The translations under genes were made by a program, and so were the position numbers. The notes below the pieces were generated by a model that did not search any database, was not told where the DNA came from, and saw only the letters and a program-made list of their open reading frames with translations. Shown here one piece after another: positions 50,301-62,615 of a stretch of 64,000 bases of DNA (position 1 is the stretch's first letter; every line of letters begins with the position of its first letter). Location: contig VYZB01000146.1 in the NCBI GenBank assembly GCA_013397455.1, forward strand, positions 1,075,069-1,139,068. Reading direction: 5' to 3'. The DNA comes from Crotophaga sulcirostris (Eukaryota > Chordata > Aves > Cuculiformes > Crotophagidae).

Positions 50301-52124
50301 TTTACATGCGAGTGAAAGCAAGGGTGAGCTCAGCTGCGCACCGTTTGCCAAGCGGGTGAGTGTGCATGTGTGCCTGGAGCTGAGTCAGGGTGAGGGCATC
50401 TTTTGTCATGGCCTGGGGGAGCAGAGCAGATCAGAGCCCCAGAAAGTCTGTGGTGGTTTTGTAGTCAGTAGCCACTCTACCAGTCATCTCTGCATATTTT
50501 AAAAATGACAGGCAGTTTGGGCATCTGCTTACATCAATATTCTGTAAATACAAGGATAAATCGGTAGCCCAAAACAGTGAGAAAGCTTTGCATAGGTTCT
50601 GTTTTGAATGCTATTTATTACACAGCACGATATACACAGAACTCTTATTCATGTCAGTGGGAGTTTTATGCAAACATGGAAAGCAGAATGTGGCTCAAAA
50701 TTGTAACTTGATTTGCTGTAGACAGGTCTTTCTTCATGCAAGGCAACTTCTCCTCTTCACACACAAAAAAGGTGCAAACCTGTTACCTAAACCCAGTGTA
50801 ATAAGGAGGCTGTGGTAAAGTGCGGAAAGGTCCTGCTGCCTGGTGTTATTTTACACCAATTTGCCCATCACCAACAGGAATGAAGAGAAAGAGAAGAGGG
50901 TGCAATAGTGGAAAATATGCATAGCTAAAATGTTTCCCTACAGAATTTGGTTGAAGTCAAATTTGCAACTGATTGTTTTTAAGGCATAAGAGTATTTCTG
51001 GAGATGGGATATTATTATGGGGAGATGGTAAATTCTCTGTACATCATTATGTAGACTGTTGGTAAAAAAAGCAATTTCTATCTCCCTGGCATCACCTAAC
51101 CTAAAATGACTGACCTGAATAATCATAGTTTTATGGGTTTATTTTTACTCTTCTGCTAGGTGTTTTGTTTTGTTTTTAAAAGTACTGTTGAGACCCTTCC
51201 TTGTACCTTCCTGACAAAATCAAAGTTTAAAAAGTAAGGATTTTTTTTTAATGATACTTTATCTAAATTTTTTGTTGTCCTAGGAGTTAGAAATCTTCTT
51301 TATACTTGCCTTCTTGCCCACTAGCACTCTGACTTCTGGATGGTACTGTAGTGACACTTAAACTTGAAATTTCAGGGAAATATATACCTTAAGTATACCT
51401 TAAATTAGCCAAATTTTATTACATACTGAAACAAGCGGCCACAAGGTTTGTGTAACCTGGTATTCACAGATGAAAAAACACTATCCATGGGAAAAAACAG
51501 ACACTTTGACAAGATGCCATTAGTACTGTGTAGCATTACAGTGCTAACAAAGATCTGCTACTGAAGACTTGGACATATTTATCACCCCAAACTCCTTCTG
51601 TGATTGTAACTGCCACAAATAAACTCCTGCAGAGCGCATAAGCTTTGCACAGAACAGATTTTTTTTTTTTGCTTAGAATAATGATGGTCTCCCTTCACAA
51701 GAAAGATTTACCCGAGACATTTTTTAAGAAAATTTAAAGGAAGGAATCCCTAAAAAATTGTATATCAAATGCTTAATTAACACACTTGTGCTGTAAATGC
51801 AGATATGTACTCTAAGGAAGAAAATAGTCTCCTATGTTGAGTCTATTTCATATTCATTTTGGAAATTCTAAGCTAAGACAAAGTTTTCAAGTTATTTCAA
51901 AATATACTTGAAAGATTCAGCCTTAGAGCTCTATGAACCTTAACTCAGCCCACTACTGCTAGCAGCATGCCCTATATATCACTACAGTGAGCAGTGTACC
52001 CTGTATATCTGCTGCTGAGGACACTACCTATTCGAGGTACGGTCCATTGTGGCTGGGAAAACCCTTCTAATTACAGCAAACTGCCTACTAGATTTGTGCT
52101 CTATAACGGACCATGTGTATCATA
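47351..52124. other. AT-rich unique sequence
   Basis: No gene seen. A-rich run at about 48107-48126. The block 48130-48300 is non-repetitive with conserved-element texture. A short duplicated 11-mer (tataccttaag) lies at about 51385-51405. T10 run near 51660. The imperfect 29-bp repeat is listed separately. Confidence 0.45.
51961..52009. repeat. imperfect 29-bp-period repeat
   Basis: The 20-mer starting at 51961 (agcagcatgccctatatatc) recurs at 51990 with 16 of 20 bases identical. It lies about 115 bp upstream of the plus-strand CR1 and is probably unrelated to it. Confidence 0.6.
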
Positions 52125-52820
52125 CATGGGCGAACTGGCTGGAAAGAAGCTTTGCAAGGAAGAACCTGATGGACACCAAGTCAAACATGAGCCAGCAATG
52201 TGCCCCTGCAGCAAAGGCAACTGGCAATATCGTGGGCTGCGTTAGGAGGAGTGTTGCCACCAGGTCAGGGGAGGTGATCCTTCCTCTGTACTCCGCACTG
52301 GTAAGGCCACACCTGGAGTGCTGTGTCTAGGTCTTGTCTCCCCAGTGTAGTAGAGATATGGAGTTATTGGTGATGGTCAAGCAAATGGCCGTAGAGATAA
52401 TTAAGGGATCAGATTATTTCTCCTACGAGAAAAGGCTGAGAGAGCCAGGATAGTTCATCCTGGAAAAAAGAAGGCTCAGGGAGGGTTCTCATCAATCTGT
52501 ACAAATACATGAAAGAGGAGATGTAAAGAAGATGGAACCAGGCACTTTCCAGTGGTGTCCAGTGGCAGGACCAGAAGCAATAGGCACCTGAAACACAAGA
52601 GGTTGTGTCTGAATTTCAGGAAACACTTTTTCACCATGTGGGTGACTTATTATTGGCACAGATTCCTCAGAGAGGTGGTGGAGTCTCCATCCTTGGAGAC
52701 ACTCCAAAGCTGTCTGGACATGGGCAATTGACTCTAGGTGATCCTGCTTGATCAGGCAGATTGGACAAGATGACCTCCAGAGATCCCTTCCAGCTTCACC
52801 TGTTCTGCAATTCTGTAATA
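52125..52820 (+). mobile_element. CR1 LINE, 5'-truncated, copy 4, plus strand
   Basis: This is the only CR1 in plus orientation. It begins near 52125, in the region encoding the segment before the RT C-terminal domain. It then reads through recognisable DNA-level landmarks: the stretch around 52190-52210 (atgagccagcaatgtgccc), the one around 52300 (gcactggtaaggccacacct), the frame around 52430-52470 (aaggctgagagagcc) and the stretch around 52668-52690 (cagagaggtggtggagtc). It ends near 52819 with ttctgcaattctgtaa, the family's 3' repeat. Several in-frame stops and frameshifts are present and no frame exceeds about 90 codons, so it is older than copies 1-3 and looks like a different subfamily from copy 2. 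Confidence 0.93.
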
Positions 52821-55149
52821 CATGCTGAGCAGCAAATTTAAGCCTACTGACTAGAGGTGTACTTTCCACAAATCCCTTTCTCAGGCCTATGCAGATACCT
52901 CTGGGCGTTGTGTAACACATTGACAGCAACTTCCCTTTGTCAAACATAATACATCGCAATTAAACCACTGTCCTGATTTTACCTTTTAAACAAATACTGG
53001 CCTAGCATTTATGAAACTCCAAAGCAATTAGAAAGATTTTAATCTTTCATGTTGTAGGGTATATGCATGCTGTAAGGCTATCTATTGTAACGCTCCTGAT
53101 GGAATCTTCTTTGATCACAGAGATGTCTTTTGTTATGGTAGAATACAGGGAAAGAGTTAGTGTATGTGTGGACTCACTCATTTTTCAAATGTCTACTACT
53201 TGCTTTCTTGTTTTTTTAAAATCTTTATATTCCATTTCAAAATCTTGACTTGAAAAAAAGTCTTTATTTAAAATGTTGACAGGGTTTTTTTTGCAGTATT
53301 TGATCTGTTTTTGTTAATTCATCTTCATTTTCTGACCAGAAATAACTAATTTAACTAGTACTGCTATTTATTTTAGTAACTGATTTAGAACTGATGCAAC
53401 CTGGTGGGGCTGCTTGTGCCAACGGCATGATGGTTACGTCTGCAGCAGAAAACCTGGCATCACTGCTTGTCCTGAGGAGTAAGGAATGCAATTTGGAAAA
53501 CCGTAGCTTTTCTAACCTCTACTCAGAAATCCAGCCTCATGCACACGTTAAATCACATCCATTTTAGATATGACCTGGAAGTGTGCCAGTCCTGTCCCTG
53601 CAGCACCATGTGTACCAGCAGGTCTGACCTGCAGAATAATTTGCTGGGGAAGCAATGCGTGGCTGCTGAGAAGGGGGAAATCGGGAGAAACCAGGATGGG
53701 ATGAGTATCCCAAGAATGGGGAAAAGGGGCATGAGAGGAGCATGGTGAGGAGGTGAAGCTCCCTCCTTGTGCCAACCAAGGTTTCACCTCTGTGTGCATG
53801 TGTCCTGTGAGTGATTTTTTGGTGCACATAGCATTCCTCATTCAAACCTCTCTCTGAGGCAAGTCATTGCCAAAAAGACCCCTCCCCAGGAGGCTTCAGT
53901 CCTTCCTCACATCATATATTAGCACCTCAGATCTCCTGCATTACTGCTCAGACTAAATGTGCATTTAAAAAGAAAGAAAAAAAAAAACCCACACATTGCA
54001 ATCTTCCTGTGAAAAAGAATCACAAACATGAGGATAACACCCCAGCCCCGGCTGTCGGGAAACAGTTTCAGTTTGGGGGGATTTGTTAACTCGTGCTCTC
54101 TGTGGTGGCCAAGCCACCTCAGTGTACAGGCAGCGGAGCGTGTGGATCCCACTGAGAAGCATGGCCCTTCTCCTGGTGTCACTGCTACAATAGCCAACTT
54201 GTTAAATAACTGCAGCACTTGGAGATTCACGGAGTGCTCAGTGACCCTCATAACTTCTCATTTCTTCTCTCAGATGGAGTGGTCGCAAGTCGGCAAGTTA
54301 TGCTTATGGTAGTAGTCTGAAAGATGTAGGAGCTCTCAGATGATCTCTGCAAGATGTGCTTTCACTTACCCATGTGCATCTCTTTGTTTCTGAATTTAAA
54401 ATGTGGTACATCTGAGTGAGGAAAACTAGGTTTCTATGCAGGCTGTTTCTTTTTCAGCTCAGAAGTAAAAGATGTCAAAATATGCTTTTGAACAAGCCTT
54501 CTTAGAGGCAGGATGCTTCCTTTAATGATCAAAATCTCAGAATGACCAAACTGAAGCAAAAATCCCAGAATGGTGGGGAGAAGGGTATCATTATTTTTTA
54601 CAGATGGCATGTCTGAGTAGTGTTTGGCTTTGGTTCCTGGACCAATGCAGCATGTTCTTGCTGCCGGTAGTGGCAAACCCAGCCTACTAGAGATGGGGGT
54701 GCTGCAAGACACTCCTAAAGGCTCCCTGGGATTATTGCAGCTCTGTCTCATTTAGGGTCATGTGGCCTCTTCTCCAACCACAAATCTGCTAGTGTCAAAC
54801 TTGATAGAAAACACTGAAGGGGGCAAAGAGGAAAACCTGAAAGGTTTTCTGTGGGAATGCTGAGCAGGAATCCCAGAAGTGCAGGAAAGAGGTTTTAGTC
54901 TGAGAACTTGTGTCACTTAGGCATCTTTGAAAGCTTTGTCTGCAGCTTTCCTGCTCTAGGGCTCATCCCTGGCAATGCAGTTTGTAACTGGATTTTTTTT
55001 GCAGGGATTTGTCTGCCTTCATCTCCAAGGATTTCCCATTCCAGGTATATCAAGGTGTGTGTAGCCCAGGGCATGTGACAAGAAAGGGCTCTGTATATTT
55101 AGTGGTTTTCAGAGCGGCATTGCAACCCAGGTGATAGAGCAGTGCCTGT
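52821..55149. other. unique sequence, no gene seen
   Basis: A-rich run at about 53971-53987. An acceptor-like signal (tttcttctctcag) ends at 54273, followed at once by an ATG, but the frame closes within about a dozen codons. Short overlapping frames at 53539-53845 lack motifs. Confidence 0.45.
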
Positions 55150-55262
55150 GATTTCTGACTCTAGTGCTTCTTTCTTGGAGAAATCACTAATAATTTCAGT
55201 GCTGTAGTTTCTTGATCTGCACACTGAGAATGATGGTACGTGCTTGCCCTCCTCTGTAAAGT
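55150..55262 (-). mobile_element. MIR-like SINE remnant
   Basis: On the plus strand the sequence reads in order tggagaaatcact, gctgtagtttcttgatctgc and gagaatgatggtac. This follows the reverse complement of the MIR core: tgggcaagtcact, gcctcagtttcctcatctg, gggaatgataatac. Order and spacing agree over about 75 bases. MIR is a tRNA-derived SINE mobilised by L2 long before birds arose. Bird genomes keep few, diverged copies. The tRNA head is not recognisable. An L2 3' tail sharing the same segment is an alternative. Confidence 0.5.
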
Positions 55263-56416
55263 GACCCCAACAGAGCTGGTGACGTTTTCAAAAGCAGCAG
55301 ATTTTTTTTTCATCATCTCGGAGCTGTACAAATTGGAGCAGAGAGTTTGTGGGCGCTGAAAAGGCTCAGTATGTCTGTCACGGCTTGCTTGTCTCCCCAG
55401 ATAGCAGCTATAGCGTACTGGAAGCTCAAATGACTCAGGAGGGGAAGGGGGAAACTGTGAAGTCAATGCTATCAAACCCGGCACCTTAGCGGTTCGGGAA
55501 AAGCTTCTTCACTTTAATGTCTGTGAGTAGGACAAAGAGCTCCTGGTGTCAGCCTGGAGCCAAGTAACCCACAGCAAGCTGTCAGGTGCAGTCCCAGTGC
55601 CAAGTGAGCTAGTTCACTGCAGCCAGGTAAACGGCCACATGCGCTCCTCTGCGCACCCAGACTGCTCATTTGGTTGCTGTCTAGACAGCAGTGTCCCAGT
55701 ACGTCCTACCGTTGTGCCTTCCTGCCCTTCTTGCACACATTTGCTCGTGGACTTCCCCGTTGTGTGGGGCTGTGGTGCTGCTTGCTCTTTGCCTGCTACC
55801 AATGTAGGCAGCCAGGCTCCGTTTGCCCCCAAGGACACCAGCTCAGTCACCAGCTGGAGGGAGGAACTTGACTGCATGGAAGAAAATGAGCAGTTTCTCC
55901 AGACCCCTGCTTAAAGACAGCTACTGCATTTTTAAGTGCTGTCCAGTAAAACGTGAGTTAGCTGTTACATTGGCAAGGTGAACTTCTACAGACTGTTCAT
56001 GCCCTTTGGGCATGACCCCAGCCCTGTGTCTGACCTCCCTCACACATGTGTGAAGCAGAAGTGCTTCGTGGCAGGCAGCACAGTCGCACACACACAAGTG
56101 AGATGAGAACCTTTTTAGTAGCCTCTAAACACAGTGGTATCCAAATAAACCTTTTCATTAAATGGGTATACAGCATGAGCCTGTGTGGCAAAAATGCAAG
56201 ATCAACTCATAAGGCACAGGTCTAACCATCACAGGGAAGAAATAGTAATATTGGTGTAGGCAGTATGTGCCCCAAATCTCCACTGGCAATATTCTCCAGA
56301 AAATGTGAGGTCAGTGGTCAGTGTCTTGTGGAAGGGACACCCCCTCCCTCCCAGTGGTTTCCATTTCATTTTTTGAATTATTAAAAGATCAAATGTTGGA
56401 ATGCTGGATAGCCTGA
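55263..56416. other. unique sequence, no gene seen
   Basis: A plus frame of 122 codons (55546-55914) overlaps an 87-codon minus frame (55877-55614) and shows no domain. The last 60 bases before 56417 may hold more of the L1-type fossil, but an in-frame TGA at 56414-56416 and lack of motifs stop the trace. Confidence 0.45.
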
Positions 56417-56720
56417 ATTCATTTGTCAGATCACGAAGTACTCATAACATTTCTCAGCCTTAATAACACATCTGCTCTTAAAATGTGGTCTCTTGATAAT
56501 AGCTGGCTGAAAGTGTCTGAATTTAGGGATTATTTGAGACAACAGATTTCCTTCTATTTGGAATTGAATGAGGCATCTGCTCCCTCACCGCCAGCTTTGT
56601 GGGATATTCTCAAGGCAATCATAAAAGGGCAGATCATTTTGTACGTTGTAGAAGGAAAAAAGACCTCTGTTGGCAGTTATGAGACTTGGAAGCGTGAATT
56701 AGGGACCTGCAAAGGTACCA
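56417..56720 (+). mobile_element. L1-type LINE fossil, EN end and RT linker
   Basis: A plus frame runs from the TGA at 56414 to 56785. Its translation begins IHLSDHEVLI, the terminal endonuclease motif S-D-H of non-LTR elements (codons 56426-56434). About 18 residues later comes W-S-L-D-N-S-W-L, fitting the L1 pattern W-x-L-N-x-x-L-L. Then follows a helical stretch ending YLELNE, then LWDILKAIIKGQII (from 56597), fitting the L1 pattern l-W-e-a-x-K-a-v-i-R-G-x-i-I, then G-K-K. This order and spacing is specific to the L1/Tx1 group between endonuclease and RT. CR1 and L2 lack it. The palm domain is absent. Roughly 100 codons are open although the element must be old. Not a gene as far as can be seen. 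Confidence 0.68.
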
Positions 56721-58650
56721 CTTCATGTCCAAAAAAATCTAGCTACTCCATCCCTCCGCATAGGATGGGATGCAGATTTATCTGATGAGCAGAGAGGGAG
56801 GGGGCAATTCTCCTGTCAAAGCCAATGTTAGCAAAAGGCAAAGAGAAAGAAAACGAGTCAGGAAAGAATGTATGCACTCCATCTTGGATAACTGACCCAA
56901 CAACATATTAGAGAGATTAGGACTCGGGATGGAGAGCAAGGCATGGATCCCTTGGAGGATTAAAGGAAATTCTGCCAATATTTATGCCAGTTTGGTACGT
57001 TGGAAAGCCAGGACAAAAAAAATGAATGCTTGCAAATTATTTAGCACATATTCATAATCAGAATCTCCTCCCACTTATCAGTGGGAGATGATTCATAAAG
57101 GAGTAAAACCAAAAGCAATCAGAGATGAAAGGAGGCACTAGTTTGCACTTTGCAGGTATATCATTAATTTCTAGGCATTATACATTACAGGCAGTGCCCA
57201 GATGACATTTGTCGAGGTAGGACAGGATGCATGCGTTGAACCACCTGCCCCACTGAACACAAAGGTCAGTGCACACATACATGCATAAATCTACACAAAA
57301 ACATATGTATCTATATGCATCCATATATAGCATATGTATATACTCACATACATACACACAATTATACATATAGATGTATAGATATGTATATTTAGCTTTT
57401 TAGTCAAGTGACGCAAAATGCTGCAGCTGGAAATAACACTGTCTGCTCATGAAAAGACAGGCGTGTACTTAGACTTATTTATGTGGTAGAAAATGTGTTC
57501 AAGGGATGTGAGTTACCTCAAAGGCTTTGTCAGAGGAAAGGGGAACAACCTGTGAGACACCTTGGCTGCATTTCTGTCTGGGAATAATTATTTACTGTAA
57601 GTCTGATCCTGACATGAAAAACCTGGAGGTGGACTTCCTGCTGCAGGATGGGATTCAGGCAGGTGGGAACGAGTGCCCCATGGCCTCACTGTGCTGCGCA
57701 GGAGTCCCCAGCGTTTGTCAAGGAAGACTTTTTGCATTGGAGGGAGGTGAGCTGCCCTGTTTTACCTGAGATGGGCAGAAGAAGGTGTCTGACACTAAGC
57801 TCTGGCATGCAGATGTATTTATGAAAATGTGTAGCCTGAATGTGAAAAAGGTTCTGAACCTTAAAGGAGCTGCCACTTATTTTGTGATTTCTGGTGCCCA
57901 TCTAGATACCCAAAGATTGACTTAGGAGTCTCATGTGAGGAACTGCTTTTGAAAATCTTAACTCTTCATTTTGAATGACCAAAATCCTGGAATAAAACGC
58001 TAGAACCTCCCACTTCCTTGCCCCAGCTGTGGCACCAGATAGGCATTACAACCACCTCAGTGAAACAGGGTGAGGCAGAAGACACATTGTGCTTTCCCAC
58101 CTTAGAGAGTAGTTGGCACCTTTGCTCATAGGAACCTCCCAGAGATGGAGAGGTCATAGTTGGGCTTTCTACCCTGGGCAGGTCACGTTGTGGATGGGTC
58201 AGAACAGGCATCCAGCTCACAGCTGGCTCGGGGAGAAGGAGTAAATGCAAATGCACTGCATAATGCATAATATACCCACAGGTCAGTGAGCATTGCGCAT
58301 TCTGCTCTACGGCTGCGCCACGAAGTAGGAGTCTGCTCTCGTCCTCAACCCGAGAGACGTGCTCTTTAGCGAAAGCTGTAGAGGCTTAAGCTGTGAAGGT
58401 CCGCAGTGCAATCCTCAGCCTTGGCAAGGATGCCTGGCAGCACCAATGCCACTCCGAGCCCCCTGTGTGCTCCCCAGCTGCAGGCAGGAGCCCAGCCAGG
58501 GAGATAGTGACACATCTCCATGCAGGGCTGAGCGCAGCTCCCACTCGGAGCTCGGCTTTAGCGTACTAATCCTCTGGGTGAGGGCAGGGTCTTTAGCTAC
58601 GGGGTTTTCATTTGAGGACTGCTTGGTTTCAAAGGCAGCTTTTTAGCACT
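56721..58650. other. unique sequence, no gene seen
   Basis: The open frame of the L1-type fossil continues to 56785 without further motifs. The simple-repeat patch at 57271-57396 is listed separately. Around 58300-58600 GC rises locally with a 95-codon plus frame (58359-58646) of no known family. Confidence 0.45.
57271..57396. repeat. degenerate TATATG/ACATAC low-complexity patch
   Basis: Alternating purine-pyrimidine sequence, mainly ATAC, ATAT, GTAT and CACA steps with frequent interruptions, over about 125 bases. Typical of an old, decayed dinucleotide microsatellite. Confidence 0.8.
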
Positions 58651-59560
58651 TTGATTGAGGCCCACACCGGTTCTTCATGTTTTATACTACATATTGCAAT
58701 TTATATTAGGAGAGGTGTTTGAAGTTTCTGATTTTCCCCTTGGCCACCTTTAAATCTCATTTCTAATCCCTTAGCCCCTTTAATGAAGTTCTTGGTAGTT
58801 TACATTGTTATTAAATCTCTGTTTAGGGAATATAATTTTAATTCTCATGATATGCCAAATATAGGTATCAAATATTCATTGTGTAATTGCAATTAAAAAA
58901 TATAGCCCTCCAAAGGATCTTTTATATTAATTTAAATTATCCTGCACTTATATTATGGTTGGAAATGTCTTCATTGAAGTAATGTCTGTAATTCTAGTTG
59001 GAACATCTTCTTGTTTTGGTTAAATCCTGTTCTATGACACTGTAGTCATGCAGACAAAGAATTACAGCAGTATTATATTTGAACATTTCCCCCCCTCTTT
59101 GTACTTTAAAGAAACAGTTGAAATCATTGATTTTGCTTGCAATGTTAGGAAAAGTAAAGTAATTAATTCAGGCAGATTTTTATGCATTTGACAAAGCTTC
59201 ATGTCACATGAACTGTTTTCTCTTCATAATCAGAGAAACAGATTCTTTACTCCTGAAAAGCCCGTGCAAATATCAAGAAAGTAATCAAGAAAAATCCCCA
59301 TATAACAAATTGAATGACTTAAAAATACATAATGTACTGTTTCTAACTAAAACATGGGAAAAGCAATTTGTAATCTTTTACTTACAGATATGATGGGCTA
59401 GGGCACATTTACAGTGGATTTCAATAAACTGCTAGCAGCTTACAAGATTATTCATTAAAGCTAATGTTTGTAGATAATAATACCAACTTGGCTTTAAAGT
59501 ATCTCTTTTTGTTCTTACACTGAACACTCTTTGCAAGAAATAAAAAGGGTTTTTGAAGTC
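58651..59560. other. AT-rich block, candidate conserved noncoding element
   Basis: About 900 bases of AT-rich, non-repetitive sequence with homeodomain-type cores (taat, attaa) throughout, no CR1 or simple repeat and no gene-like frame. This texture is common to ultraconserved enhancers near developmental genes, but conservation cannot be seen from one sequence. Confidence 0.25.
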
Positions 59561-62340
59561 TTTAGATGACAAATGTTAAATTTACAGATGATTATCTCTG
59601 TATTTGAAAACTGAATTAACTGGCATCACCTCCAAGTGGAGATGTTTAGGCAGAGTCCAGCTTATGTTATATAGCAAGTAGATTACAAAGAAAGGACTCC
59701 AGCCCTGATCTCTGGAGTCAGTACTCCAAGTAGTCCGTACAACTGGGTGGATTAGCCACAGCGAGACCCATTGCTATCTTGCAGTCTGCATTGACGTGGT
59801 CAGATATTTTTATTTAAACATTGTGGAAGAAAGCATTAAAGGTCACATTTCTTTCTGCTACATAAACCTTTTTTTTTTACAACCATGGTAAATATTTAAT
59901 GGAGAAGCTGTCAGGATTAAATAGAATTAGGATTAAAACAAATTATGAAATCCAAATCCCAATACACTTGGAGAAAATTTGTACGTGATTCTTGCAGTCA
60001 GCCCTCTGTTTTTGCAAACTGACAAACCCAAATGGGAGGGCCAGGTGCAAATTTTTAAAGTCAGGCCCATCCCTGTTTGAAGCATGATCTCCAAGTACGA
60101 GTGATGAGAGAGGGGACAGGAATGGAAGAGAGATTTGGCATGGCAGAAGAACTGGAGTGGTTTTCCTTCTAACAGCCTGCTGCAGTCACTCAGGACAGCA
60201 GGTTGCCCCAACGGTGTTTTCAAAGAGCACCACTGCTCAGGCCGCTTGGATGTTGCTAGTGAACAGCTTTTGGAGGCTGAATACTCTTCCCAAGATATAA
60301 CAGGGTATTCTTCAGAGTGGCAGCTGCTACCAAAGTCATAGTGGGAGTATTTAAATAGCAGTGGGAGAGACTTTCTTCTGTTGCAGTAGAAGGAAGGAGA
60401 AGAAGGAAGGAAAGTTACGTGGAGCCTAGGCATGAACACCATGTCCATGACTCCTTGTGCCCTACAAAGACTAATGGCAGCAGTCCCTGCTAAAAAAGTT
60501 TGAAGTCTATTGTGATTCCTAGTACCAGTTTCAGGCTACCAGCTCTGAATTTCCTGGGCTTTGTCTGTGCTAGAATGTGGTCTTCCCAGTCCTGTGGTTG
60601 GACCTTGGGAGGGGTGGGAGGTTAGGACTCCCCTCCAACACTTCATGTCCTCGAATTCTTATTACCCTTCATGTGTCATCTGCCCTCTTTCTACTACACG
60701 CAGTCTGTGTGTCACCGGCTCTTAGCACACAGCTCACCTCCCTGGCCACCCACAAGGCAGCTGGGACCAGGGGACTTCTCATTTTCCGGGAGTCTCAGCA
60801 AGCAAAGACAGGTGGTGCAGGGGAGTGAAACTCAGCCGTTGCAGGCAGGGCAAGGCATATGATGATCACAACCTGTGTGATGATTCTCCTCAGGTCTACT
60901 GTGTAGGAAATTCAACTGTAGTTCAATAGCACTGTATTGCAAGACATGATGGCAGAGTAGCTTCTGATGGATGCTCTTGGTGCAGCCCATTAGTGGGGAC
61001 AGAGGTAGCTTGCAGATATTGGTGAGAGAGAGAAAGAGTAGGAGGTTGGGGTCTCTCTACTCTTCTTGTAGATCAAGATCCTAAGTGGTAACTCCCCCAT
61101 CACTGGGGCAATTCACCCATCTGGGGCTATCTGCAACGTGGTGACTCAAAGCTCTTGACAAGATGGGACCTCACCTTGCCTGTTCTCCTGCTCCTCCCAT
61201 AGCTCCCATAGCCCTGGCTGAAGCTGCCACCATGGCAGTTCTGGTGGCAATGATCCCATTTGACTTGCCATGTAGCAGTATGGTGGTCCCTGGGTATCTC
61301 CTGGGCAGACTCATGCCAGCTGGCTTCTGTAGGTTTCCCACCTGCAGGAATCATCGCACAGAGGTCAGGCAGAGCTGGGTTTATAGTGATGGCCCTGGAG
61401 AGCATTCTTCTAGAGAGTTCAGGGACATGAGAGCCTTCCTTAACTGGCAAAACTCATCATCCCTTTCTCATAGGGATGGGTTTCTGCTTTAAATGAGCAT
61501 TGCAGATTCACTGTCCAAAATTGCACCCACATTTCTTTTACCTATAGATATCTTATCTGTATCCCCATTGCTAATTCCATGTACAGGCAAGCATTGTTAG
61601 TACTTTAAGAATTAATCACATACTGTTCGGAAAAAAAATTGACATTTGCATTTCAAAACTCTTACCAATTCTAAACATTTATTCTACAAAACTTGGAAAG
61701 ATTGTAGTTCTGTTTCAAATTATTCCAGCACCGTGGGCATTGCCACAGAATGTAAAATTACAGAACATATGAGACTGAAACCTGACACCCGTTCTTCCCT
61801 GTTGTGAAGTGTCGTTGATGAAAAATATACTAGTTTGAAGGAAAAAAAAATAATTACATAGGAACAGGACCGATTCCCAAAGCAGCTAGCCAAATTCACT
61901 CTTGTTTGAGAGGGCACTGGGTATGTAAATAGAGAAGGGAACCCCTCTTCAAATACAATTAATTCAATTTAAAATAGTTAGAAAACATGAAATAGCTCTG
62001 ACAGAAAAATCTCCTGATGCTCCTGCAAGAACATTCAGAGCGTTAGCAAAGAAAAAAAGAAAAAGGGCAGGATACTTTCTGCAAGTATATGTCTTCTACA
62101 ACAGCAATCTTGTAATCAGAATGACATAGAATTTAGGAAAATCAGTCTTTATTGCTATTCTATAGTCCTTCCTCCTTTAAGCATTTTACAATTCAGTATT
62201 TTGAAGTTTTCTAATCAGAGACAATGACTTTTGAATGTAATGAATAATCTGCTTAGACATGGCAGCCCTTTAAAATTATCTAGAAAAGATGGTGGTATGT
62301 AGATAGAATGGAGTATTTGAATGAAGACGACATGAGTAAA
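59561..62340. other. unique sequence, no gene seen
   Basis: The longest frame is 171 codons on the minus strand (60448-59933). Its translation has no domain and shares space with a 68-codon plus frame. Frames of 107-109 codons overlap on both strands at 61127-61492. T8 run near 59868. Confidence 0.45.
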
Positions 62341-62413
62341 ACTGGAATTGAAATACAAATAGAATTGTTATGAATCTAAATCTAAATAGAAATGGAAATA
62401 AAAATATATAATA
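62341..62413. repeat. degenerate A-rich hexamer repeat
   Basis: Units like aaatag, aatcta and gaaata recur with about 6-base spacing. On the minus strand this makes an artefactual Phe/Leu/Arg-rich open frame (within 62635-62276). Confidence 0.65.
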
Positions 62414-62549
62414 TTCCCATTCAGAAAAAAATCTCGTGTGTGTTTGTGCAACTACATGTATATATTTCAATGCACACACACTGATGTAGCTACACAACAT
62501 CTTCATCTGAAGACCCCAAAACACCCCAGAAAGCCCAGTACAGCATTTT

Positions 62550-62615
62550 GCCGCTCCTATTTTATAGTTGGGGAAGTTAAAGTGCAGAGAGGTTACATGT
62601 GCAAAGCACATTGCT
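62550..62615 (+). mobile_element. MIR-like SINE remnant, weak
   Basis: attttatagttggggaag, followed by gtgcagagaggttacatgtg, resembles the MIR segment attttacagatgaggaaac followed by gcacagagaggttaagtaac. Only about 45 bases align and the flanks do not, so chance or another element is possible. Confidence 0.35.

Noticed and set aside
59933..60448. Minus-strand open frame of 171 codons
   Set aside because: No recognisable motif, chance-like composition, and another open frame overlaps on the plus strand.
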